From assembly GCA_013397865.1 (NCBI GenBank), contig VZTI01004623.1, positions 1,301,043-1,365,042 on the forward strand: a stretch of 64,000 bases of DNA. The letters run 5' to 3'. Within the stretch, counting starts at the first letter, position 1, and every line of letters starts with the position of its first letter. Below, one piece after another: positions 10,596-44,853 of this stretch. Under the pieces are notes generated by a model that saw nothing but the letters and a program-made list of their open reading frames with translations, was not told where the DNA came from and did no database searches. Position numbers and translations under genes: made by a program. This stretch comes from Struthidea cinerea. Lineage: Eukaryota; Chordata; Aves; Passeriformes; Corcoracidae.

Positions 10596-10632
10596 AGCCA
10601 AATACCTCTCTGTCCATGCAAGATATTTGGCT
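10596..10632 (-). promoter_or_regulatory. Small stem-loop in putative KCND3 3' UTR
   Basis: The nine-base arms AGCCAAATA (10596-10604) and TATTTGGCT (10624-10632) are exact complements around a 19-base loop. A partial third copy of the right arm occurs near 10668-10677. Its function is unknown. Confidence 0.35.
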
Positions 10633-10679
10633 CTGGGGTTAATTATTATCAAGTATAAATCCAGACATTATTTGGCTAC

Positions 10680-10687
10680 TATTTACA
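10680..10687 (-). promoter_or_regulatory. KCND3: Candidate Pumilio element TGTAAATA
   Basis: TATTTACA on plus reads TGTAAATA on minus and fits the PUM consensus TGTANATA. It is relevant only if the KCND3 3' UTR reaches this far, about 1.1 kb past the stop. An eight-base match may be chance. Confidence 0.3.
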
Positions 10688-11009
10688 ATGGGTTATACGT
10701 CCAGTGCTAGCAAAGAAATTTCTATATAGAAACCAAAACTTAAAAATCATGGGCATACATTACAAGGAACCTCTGTTAGACTCATGAACGCTTGATGCAG
10801 TTGAGTTCAGTGCTTTCATTCTTTGCCATTTGTGTGCACAGTATTAAAAAAGAATCCTACCTTTTTTTGTTCCTTTTTAAAAATACAGAACTGTAGTCTA
10901 GTCACACTCTTACAAGTAAGTGATAACAAAAATAGAAAGCAGATACCCAGGTGGGACTAAAACTCTACTAAAGCCTGTCTCTTTTTTTTTTTTTTTTTGT
11001 TTTTGCTTT

Positions 11010-11023
11010 NNNNNNNNNNNNNN
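11010..11023. other. Assembly gap (14 N) with identical flanks
   Basis: Fourteen N bases. The 14 bases before (10996-11009) and after (11024-11037) are the same, TTTGTTTTTGCTTT, following an 18-base T run. This suggests that two contigs overlap rather than that sequence is missing. Confidence 0.95.
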
Positions 11024-11161
11024 TTTGTTTTTGCTTTTCTCCACAAATATGTTTCCACAGACAATAATTAGCAGACAAACACACTGTTTGCAATTGCACT
11101 GTATTGACTTAAAAGGCGGATACAAAATAGTCTAAATCGGGGATGGCATCCAGGGTGGGAG

Positions 11162-11287
11162 GTGTGTGTGTGCGTGTGGGTGTGCACAGGGGGTGCTGGC
11201 ACACCTGGGGTCCTGCCGGGCACCCACCCTGGTGAGGCCCTGCCCTCGAGTTCGGTGGCTCTGCACACTCACACACACACACACACA
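11162..11287. repeat. Facing GT and CA dinucleotide tracts
   Basis: An imperfect GT tract at 11162-11186 and a CA tract at 11263-11287 are complementary and about 76 bases apart, so the transcript of either strand could fold into a long stem. Confidence 0.8.
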
Positions 11288-11808
11288 GCGATGGAGGGGA
11301 CTGCTGTGACAGGTGGCTTCTTTTGTCTAAATCTTTTCCTATAAAAGAAAAGAAAAGTGAAATTTTGGTTGGTTTAAAGGTTCTGCTCCATGAAGAAGAA
11401 AAAAAAAAATCACAAAATCCATTGTTTTTCACCTTTTCAGTCATTTCCTCATGAATAAATATTATCCATTAAAAACCTTTAAAAAGGTGCTGCGATACAC
11501 AGTGTTATATTTCCGTTTGCTTCAGTGACTCTCTGGTTGCCATGATGATTCCTTCCTCCAGCCTCTGCAGCTGCTTTTTTGCCCCGTGCCACGGCACATC
11601 TCGCTCTCCACGCAGGGTTTGCCTCCATCCAGCCCCTTCCTCCCTCTCCCAGTCCTGCCTCAGTCCGTGTCTGAAGAAGCTGCCCCGCTCGGTGACAAAC
11701 GCCGGCTTGGTCCGTCCAGGCACAAGGTGCAGCGAGAAGGGAGCGCGGAGGTGTGGAGGGAGAGGGGCTCGGGGCTCCCTTCCAGCCTCCTCCTGCGCGG
11801 GACACGTC

Positions 11809-36617
<24,809 letters not shown>

Positions 36618-38619
36618 CTAAACCTAAGAAAGGCACCTTTGTGGCAGAACAGAAGCGCTGGTTCAGGCAGCTGCTGGGTGTTTAAATTCACATCCTCACT
36701 CCTTCTGTACCCACCTCTCCATGCAGATGAGCTCCAGCAAACTTAAAACTCTGTGTCTGCTGGGGAGCAGGTTCATATATTCTCATTCCCTTGTTTCCAG
36801 GTGCAAATGAGGACTGATTTACACTTCCATTTCAAACCCCAGCAGTTTCCCGGCCATCTGCACAGTCAGAAATTTGGGGGTTGTTCAAAGTGTGCATTCA
36901 GTAAAAGGTGAATTCTCAGGGATATGAGACCAGCTGAAAAATACTCGTACAAAGCTCTGCATTGGGTTGGACCCAACAATCTTCTGCTGTAATTTGTGTT
37001 GCATAAAGAGCACGTGGAGCTGCTGGAGCCCCTCTGCTCTGGAGAAAATCTGAAAACTGAGAATTGAAATCTAGAGCTATCAGATGGTATTTGGGGTGTT
37101 CTGGTGCTTGGTGCAGCAAATGTTGAAAAGAGAAATGACTTATTACAACTGAGGCTTTATTTTTACCTTTGATGTCAGTCTATGACCAACAAAGAGCTTT
37201 GAGGGGAATAGAGTTGAGCAAAGAATAATTTACATCCAAGAGGAAAAATAAATATTTCAAAACACCTTTTTTATCAACTGAACCTCTTGTCCCCATGCAA
37301 GAGCTTGTTGCTACGAGGGGCTGAATAGAAGCAGAACTCCTTGCGTGTTAAATGCTTCAGGCACCATTAGCCAAGTCTTATTTATCCCAAGCAGAATCTT
37401 TCTCCTGCCTCTACTCGCATCAAAACCCCTCAGAATACCTCGAATAGATTGCTCTTCATGTCTACTGACTTTTTAGCTGCTGCTTTATGCAAAGATCATT
37501 TCAAAGCTCTTGCTAAGTGACAAGTTCTTCTACCTCATTTAACACTGGTCTAAAAAAAATAAAAATCTCTCTTTTCTCCTACTGGCCCTTAACACAATAA
37601 GGCTGAAAATTAATCATATGCCTCAAACATGATCTCAGTGACCTGGAGCATGGAGAGAAAGCCCTTCTGTGCATTTGTAGAAAGGATAATAATAAGTGTC
37701 TGGCTCACAGTCTGTCTCAGGGAGTTTTGTTCTTACATGCAGACTGAGAGTTACCTCATTACTTGGGACTTCAGAGAAGGTGCTTTAAAACACCACCAGG
37801 ACAGATCAAACCCTTGGAGCAGGAAGGATTTTGTGGGGAAATGGAGAACTTCATTTGCACAACTCTTGTGAGAGATACTACCCCGAGAGCTCTGCAGTGG
37901 CTGGAGCAGGAGGCACAGGGACAAGACCTGGAACTGGTGACGCTCATTCTGATCTACTGCAGCTCTCTGTGGAGGATTCTCCTGGATTCCTCCCTCTGGG
38001 AGTCTGCTGGCTTGGACATCAGGCACTTGGGGGTGTCTTCTCACTGGGCTGACCTGAGACGTGGAAATGTCAGCCCTGAGGTTTGGGAATAGCTCGGCTT
38101 TCTTTATCAGAGGCAAACCCAGGTAGAGCTCGATGTCTTGCACTTACTGAGAGGCCTCCCTTTGACTTTGACAGGGCTTGGGATGAACCTCTGAAGCTGC
38201 AATTGTTCTGCTCCTCTATTGACAGCCTCAGCTACTGCAATATTAATTGCTGGAGAGACTATTTCTGTCCTGATGCTACCACAAGGTACTAATGGCCCCA
38301 CGGCATATTTATATCAGGTACAGTGCCAAATAAACTCAGCTATTGGATTTCAGTTAGTGCTAATTAGGCATTTCAAACCCAAAACTTCTTTTCCCCAGAC
38401 TGGAATGAGAGAACTCAACTTCCCCATTAATTTGTTTAGTAAAAGGCAACTTGTCATCTAAAAAACTTCTACAGAAAGTGCATTTTAAGTAATTCATCAA
38501 TAATCTCATTAGAGCAGTGAGAAGATAGAGGAGTTGGGTAATGATTAACACTCAGAGGGTCTAACGGGGTGTTTGAGCTGCACGAGCACAACAGGAGGCT
38601 GCGAATTCCATGGGCTTTT

Positions 38620-38695
38620 AATGTGACCTCCAGTAAATCATTGCAACTTTCTGTACCTCGGCTCCCCGCTGAGGAAATGGCAATTAATTACTTGC
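38620..38695 (+). mobile_element. MIR/CORE-SINE fossil, sense
   Basis: ATGTGACCTCCAGTAAATCATTGCAACTTTCTGTACCTC, then a GAGGAAATGGCAATTAATTA block, follows the MIR pattern of GTGACC...CAAATCA...CTTTCTGT.CCTC...AAATGG. Diverged. Confidence 0.6.
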
Positions 38696-38998
38696 TCTTT
38701 GCTTGGTTAAGGGGGTGCTGGGCTCCTCAGAGCAGGAGCTGCCCCCTGTTCTGACTGTCCCCAGCACCAGCAGTGACCCCTCGCGCTGAGCAGCGCAAAC
38801 ACTGATGATGCAAATTGTCAGTGCAGGGGTCTGGGGTGCCACAGCCTGCACATGGCTGCAGCCCTGTCCATCTGCACAGGCTGAGAGGCCAGGGCAGCAG
38901 CCTGCAGGGAAATACATCCCCCGTTTATTTTGCCAGGAATCCACTTTAGATGGCACCAGATTGCAGTTGCTGAATTCAGTGGAAGGGTCACCTGGTGG

Positions 38999-39068
38999 AA
39001 GGGGTCCCTGCCCCAGGCAGGGGTGGAGTCAGGTGAGATTTGAGGTCCTTCCAACCTGAAACATTCCA
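38999..39068 (+). mobile_element. CR1 LINE 3'-end fragment
   Basis: CCTGCCCCAGGCAGGGGTGGA, then GAGATTTGAGGTCCTTCCAACCTGAAACATTCC, is a CR1 tail in sense. Confidence 0.8.
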
Positions 39069-39710
39069 GGGTTCCCTGCTCTGCTCCCTCGCTCTGCCAG
39101 CGAGATGCACTCACGTGTGGAAGCTGTGCCAGTGTCGGGGGAGCTGCCCTTGCTGCCACATCCCTTCAGTGCCCTCTGCACACCGGCAGGGATTCCAGAG
39201 CCTGCACACAGGTATATCCGTGTTTCCAGTGGCACAGCTTTGGTTTGTCACCTTTCTACTCCTGCTGTCCCCTCAATTCCATTTCCTCCCAAGGGAACCC
39301 TGTGAACCCCGAGACTGATTCACTGTACGCACAACATAAACTTCAAGTAAATCCCTAAACAGGCAAACCAGGGGAAAAAATCAGAAAATGACTTTTAAGT
39401 GGTCACTCTCTAGACTGGAAAGCACTGCACACAGAGCTTCAGTGTTTTGTTTTTGGTTTTTTTTTTTTAATTTCTCATGTGACTTCTGTGTTCTTTGAAT
39501 AGAGAAGGGGTCGTATGTCACTCACCCTAATGAGCAGCTATTAGTCTTGACAACATAATGTGCAGTTGTTTTTCTCCCTGTCAGCAGAGAAGTGTTATCA
39601 AATAGAGGTCGCTGCTCCCGAGCCCTGGTTTTAGCCACAGAGGTGTCTGGACATTGCTCAGGTCCCCAGCTGGAGACAGCAATAAATAAGGTGCCAGAGA
39701 GCTCATCAAA

Positions 39711-39729
39711 TGACTCACTCTAAAAATAG
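39711..39729. promoter_or_regulatory. Adjacent AP-1 and MEF2 consensus sites
   Basis: TGACTCA (39711-39717) and CTAAAAATAG (39720-39729) are exact consensus matches two bases apart, inside a cardiac and neuronal channel gene. Evidence is motif only. Confidence 0.35.
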
Positions 39730-40107
39730 CCCCTCGCAGCGTCGCTGATCATCCTGCATCTCTGTGCAACATCCACAGCCCTGGGAACAGGGAGCTGTAG
39801 TAAAATAGCTTGAAGGTCTTATGGGATAGGGACATCAGGAGGTACGGTGACAGCTCTGTGGTGACAATGGAACAGCTTTGCAGAGGATGCTCTTTTGCAG
39901 CAGCCTTTTTATTGTGCCAACGTTTCATCCTGGATTAGGCACAGAGCTGGGGAGGGGTTTCTGGTTATAAACTGCCATTAGCGTGGAGCTGTTGTCTCCA
40001 TGGGTTTCTTTAGGCACTGGAAGGGGCTCTGAGGTTTCCCTGGAGCCTTCCCTCCTCCAGGTGAGCTCTCCCAGCCCAGCTCCATAGGATTGGCGATCAA
40101 CTTTAGT

Positions 40108-40150
40108 GGCCTCTTCTGGGCTCATTCCAACAGCTCTGGGGTCCCCCAGG
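40108..40150 (-). mobile_element. CR1 internal fragment, antisense
   Basis: CCTCTTCTGGGCTCATTCCAACAGCTC resembles the complement of a CR1 internal block. Short, so uncertain. Confidence 0.45.
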
Positions 40151-41207
40151 AGCAGTGTGGGGGGACACCACCTTCCTTCTCACCAGCAGAGCTGTCTTTG
40201 GGCAGAGCATCAGCTCCAACCCTCCTCCCCCGGCTCAGGGGGGTGTTCGGGCCCCTCTGAGCAGCCCCCCAGAGAGTCCAGGTGTCCCTGGTGGTCTGGG
40301 CGCAGTCCCAGGGCCAGCACAGGAACGTGGGGACAGCGGCTCATTCATGCCACGGTCAGGCTGTGCTTTTTCTTGTCACAGGGTTTAAGCGGTCAGGGGA
40401 CATTGGCTGCCCAGTGGTGCAAAACCGTGTGGTTTTCACACCCAGGGAAAGCTGAAATGTCTCCTGGAGCTGGGAACAGAAACAATGCTCTCCCCTGAAT
40501 AAGTATTTCTGCCTCACACGGGCATTAACAGCTCTTTGGGAGCTGCTTTATCTCTCTAACCTTTTGCCCGGCACAGGAGAGTCGAAAGAAGATTTTGCGC
40601 CAGCCTAGAAGCGTCTGCTTTTAGGACAATAAGGACAGAATAATAACATTATGTACTGTACAATAGACCATGATTTTGAAAGCCTTTTGCATGAAAGAGC
40701 TGGAATAAAGCATGGAATTAGCATGTAGCCTTCCAGGTGCAAGACATCCTTTTTTTATGCTCCAAGTAATTCACTCGGCAATGTTGTGATTCGCACAAAG
40801 GAGAGGAAAATGGCTAAAATGCAGCTAGAAGGTTTCAGTGGCATTGCCTGACTGTGAATATTGCACGTGACAGCTCCGAGGAGCTCCTGCCCCTCCATCT
40901 CATAGGTGCAAGTCCAAGGTAATCTTGCTGATGTTGCTGTGAACCCCCGGTGAAATAATGATCGTGTCACGTCCAATGATCCAGCGGAAACAAAAGCGAG
41001 TATTGCTCATTCCTCTCTGGGTTTTGCACATGATGAAAGAGCAGGGAATTAACAGCTGTGGCAGGGGGCCGGGGTACTTGGATCTTTTGTTTAGGGTTTA
41101 ATTCACCGTTCTTCATCTGCCCTGCTGGAATGAGCCCCCAAAAGCCACAGCCCTGGAGCACAGCGAGGTGCTGCTCCCCTGGGCTGCTCTGCCACCCACT
41201 CAGGGAA

Positions 41208-41345
41208 TGCTTTGGGTTGGAAGGCACCTTTTAAAGGCCATTTATTCCAACCCCCTGCAGTGAACAGGGACATTTTTAACTGCATCAGGTTGCTCAGAGC
41301 CCCGTCCACTCGACCTCGAATGTCTCCAGTGATGTCCAGTTGGGT
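41208..41345 (-). mobile_element. CR1 LINE, antisense, 3' portion
   Basis: GCTTTGGGTTGGAAGGCACC, TTCCAACCCCCTGC, a GGGACATTTTTAACTGCATCAGG block and TTGCTCAGAGCCCCGTCCA match the complement of a CR1 end. Confidence 0.85.
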
Positions 41346-41349
41346 TTTG

Positions 41350-41410
41350 TAGAATCACAGAAGCACAGACTGGTTTGGGTTGGGACCTTGGGGGCTCCCG
41401 GTGCCTCCTG
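41350..41410 (-). mobile_element. Second CR1 tail, antisense
   Basis: AGAATCACAGAAGCACAGACTGG then TTTGGGTTGGGACCTTGGGGG is another CR1 tail start, immediately after the previous copy. Confidence 0.75.
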
Positions 41411-44400
41411 CAAGGCTGAGCTGTAAACAGAGCCACGATGCCTTTGAAGCAAGAGAATCTGCAAACAGGCTGTCAAATGACAGCCTTGAACAGTAAATCA
41501 GCCGTGGCTGGGGAAGTACAGAGCCTATTTCATGCTAGGATTCTTTTACATTAAATATACTTATTTTCTGCCTTGTTTGGAGCTGGGCAGTTCCCCAGCT
41601 GGGTATTCAACTGTGAGATCTGGCATGGTTTCACACTACTGTTTTCTTTTTCCCTGGCATAATTCATTTGGTAATGTTTTCATGGATGCTCTAGAAATTC
41701 TGCTGCAATTCCATCCCTCAGCCAAGCTGTGAGGGATGAGGGCTGGAGATGCCTAGCAGCAGCAGCTTATCTTCAGCACTTGGATTCACTTTGATTTTTA
41801 GTAAAGCTGTGGTCAGCAGTTGCTTAGTGGGGATTTTCCAGGTAAAGTTGCCTTTTTGATATTGTTCTGGTTTATAAATTCATATTTCTTACTGAGTTTT
41901 GTGTGATGAAAGGACTGAGATGTATCTAAAATTGTCCTCTGAGGAGATGCAAGTTCTGTTGCTTCTGTAGCGGTGAGAATTAGGAAGAGAGGAGGGTTAT
42001 TCCCTGATGAATTTCCCAGGGTAGCCTGGACCAACCCTCACCAAAGCCAACTAAAGGGATAAGGTGAACTGGGAGTCGGTTGTAGGTTGCTCATTCCTCC
42101 AGTTGTGCAGGAAAGGTGACCTGAGAGCAACTGGTGGCAGGAATATTCCTCACAACAACAGCAGGTACTGCCCAAGGAAACAGGAATGTTTGTGTGGACT
42201 CGGGAATCAACTAAGTAGGTTATTTAATATGCAAAGGGTGGAGAATACTTAATATATGAACACACTGGTTCCATTTATTCCTCCTGGCTTGGATCAACTC
42301 CTCAGCCTGTAGGCAGTTAAAACAGATGGTCTGAATTTGGGTAACATTCAGACCTTGAGTCGAAGCTAAAAATGGAATTTCATTGGCAAGGAAAGTAGGT
42401 CAGAAAGCTAAAGCCCCTAGTCCTAAAATGATGAAAGGCTTCTAATCAAGTGTTCCCTATTACCATTCATTAAATGGAGCAGGGGAAGAAATATTATTAG
42501 AGACCTTTGAAAAAGGGATTGCAATGGGAGTGTGAGAGTCCTCCTCCCTGCAGGGAGACCTGCGCCCTCGCAGACCTGTTTCCGTGGGAGATGGGATGAC
42601 CATGGATGTTGATTCCCAAAGTCCTGCAGGCTGGACTGGAGCCATGGCAGGATGGGAGTGGTTTTCTTCATGGGGACATAACAACTTTATCTCTTGCTTC
42701 AGTCACAGGAGGGCTGAGAGGAGCCTCTCTGCATATCCTCAGTTAATGCCTCTCCCTAATCCCCCTCTCCACACTGCCTCTGTCATCCCTGGCTCAGGTT
42801 CTGGGATTTTGGTGCCTCTGCAGATTGGGACTTGCACAAAGCTGAGACTCTGTCAGTGCTTTCTTTGCTCTCCATCCTTTTCAAACGTGTGCCAGCCGCT
42901 GAAGCCTTTCTTTGCTGTAGCTGGCAGGAATTATTCAGAGCAAATGGGGAGCCTGTCCCAGCTCACCCAGTGGTCCCAGTCCAGCTCATTGTTCCAGCTC
43001 TCGATTAGCAGCACGTCCCTAATTCCTGTTGGCTGTGAGGATGGTGATGTGCTAAACCAAAGATGCTTCTGGAAAGTACCAAGGTGGATGTTTATCCTCT
43101 GCATTTGGCTCACCCCAGCCGATGCACTGGCATCGCTCCCCTCCCTTTCCCCTCCAAATGCTGCTGGAAATTCCCTCCTCTGAGTGGGGAATTGCTGCAT
43201 TTCAGCCCTGCCACAAACACATTTCCAGACAGAGTGTCAGAGATGTCCTGCTCCCTCTCCCTCGGTGCTGGGTGTTGCCCACCTGCACTGATCCTCAGCC
43301 ATCACTGTCACCAGGGCAAGTGACAAAGGTGGGGACTGAAGTCTGGAATATCCCACCCCTGTATAACTCAGAAGTGTTTGCAGGGCAATTTTTATCACAA
43401 ATAGCATTTTACTGTGTCATACTCATCTCACTGAAGGAAAACAGATGTTGTCCTTTTTTATGATAGCTCAGGTTTTTCCATGAAACTTGTTAAAGCACTG
43501 GATATTTTTTAACAGGAAAAAAAAAGGGAATTCTAAACTGTTGATTTAACAGTTATTCAGAGAAAAAGTGGAATTTACTTCAGTGTAGAATCAATATAAG
43601 AAAAGCTGAATTTCACTTTGGAGAAAATACCTCCAATCTTAAAAGGCAGTTAAGTGTGGAGGTTATTCCTGATGTTTATAAATTCAGCTTTTCAGAGGAA
43701 GCTCTATTCCCTTTAGTTCTTGCAAAGCTGATAGATCTGGCAAAAAGTAATCTCAGGCTTTTTTTGCTTCATGTCATCTAAGATTTTGATCCTCAGATCT
43801 CGGTTTCAGCAGTGATAGATGTGTCAGAAAAAGCTCTCTAAGATTTTTTTTGTTTGGGTTTTTTTGTTTGCCTGCTGAATTTAACAGCATTTTTGCTGTT
43901 TGGGCAGGTCTTTCCCCGACTTCTGCTCAGGGCAGCGTGGGCACCTGCGGGTCTCTGCGGCAGCCTCGTGCTCGAGGGGAATCCATTGTCAGCACAACTG
44001 AAAAATGCAGAAATGTTCACAATGAGGGACTGGTTAGCCCCTCAACTCACCATTATCCCTGCAGAAAAAGCTCCCTAGCTTATCATAACAGTGGGGATTT
44101 ATTGTCATACATGAGCAAAAAATAAGTCTCCTTGACTCCTTCTTTGCTGACAAAAGCCCACCCTCTCCACGTCGTGGGGTTTTCCCAGTAAGGGTGAGAG
44201 TGTGATATTATTTTCAAGCACTCCTGTTTCCTTGGTAATTGGAGCTTTTCACCCTGAGCCTGTGACAGCAAGTTCTTCTCGGTCAATATTTAATTTAATT
44301 CAAATTCTGATGTGGGCGCTAAGACTCAAATCCATTCGTGGGAATTGGCCCTTGGGGGGTTACAGGGCTGTCACCACCCAGGGTCCTCCCTGGCCCGGAG

Positions 44401-44464
44401 CTGGGGCAGGGCTGTGAGGAGGCACCGGGAGCCGATCTTTGGGTTTATTTCTCTGTTTTACCCC

Positions 44465-44853
44465 TGCAGTACTGACGCGTGGGCAAGGACCTTGCTCATC
44501 AGATGGAAAATGCAAAGACTTTTATTGTGAAGTTAGAATGCCCTAAATCCCAGCACCCAACAGGATATCACATCCTATAAACAGGAAGGATGTTCCCCAC
44601 AGTGTCTCCCAATCATGTAGGGTAATACACAGATTTTACCTATTATGGTAATAGGTAAACAACACCCTATAAGGGCACAAACTGCAATGAACACTTCTCA
44701 TAGGCCCAGTCTGTCCATAAACACACAATCCTCTCTCAGTCCATCCCCGGTGACCTGGATGCACTCCCAGGGTCACCTCCGGGACCAGGATGGAGGCTCT
44801 GTCTCTGATCCTCAGTGTCTATCTCTGTACCACCCCCAGTGCACTCCGACACA
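44465..44853 (-). mobile_element. Solo LTR-like insertion (389 bp)
   Basis: On the minus strand it begins TGTGTCGGAG and ends GTACTGCA (TG...CA ends). It is flanked by CCCC on the plus strand on both sides (44461-44464 and 44854-44857), as a 4-base target duplication would be. Removing the element and one CCCC makes one continuous 45-bp minisatellite unit. Inside are a TATA-like TTTATAGG near 44583-44576, an AATAAA at 44526-44521 about 56 bases before the end, and a perfect hairpin at 44635-44659. These traits fit a solo LTR of an old endogenous retrovirus. A 4-base duplication is usual for gammaretrovirus-like (class I) elements. No internal viral genes are present. Confidence 0.7.
44635..44659. 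repeat. Perfect 25-bp hairpin inside the LTR-like element
   Basis: TTTACCTATTA and its exact complement surround a three-base TGG loop. Confidence 0.85.

Larger units (their letters stand above)
7038..11808 (-). other. KCND3: Probable KCND3 3' UTR and downstream flank
   Basis: Lies directly after the KCND3 stop codon, read leftwards. Mammalian KCND3 transcripts have a 3' UTR of several kilobases, so much of this is probably transcribed, but the end is inferred. Minus-strand AATAAA hexamers (TTTATT on plus) occur at 9361-9366, 7464-7469 and 7038-7043; which of them is used cannot be told. Contents are an assembly gap at 11010-11023, facing GT and CA repeats at 11162-11287, a Pumilio-type TGTAAATA at 10680-10687, a short stem-loop at 10596-10632, and a moderately CpG-rich patch near 8340-8480. 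No other gene was found. Confidence 0.45.
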
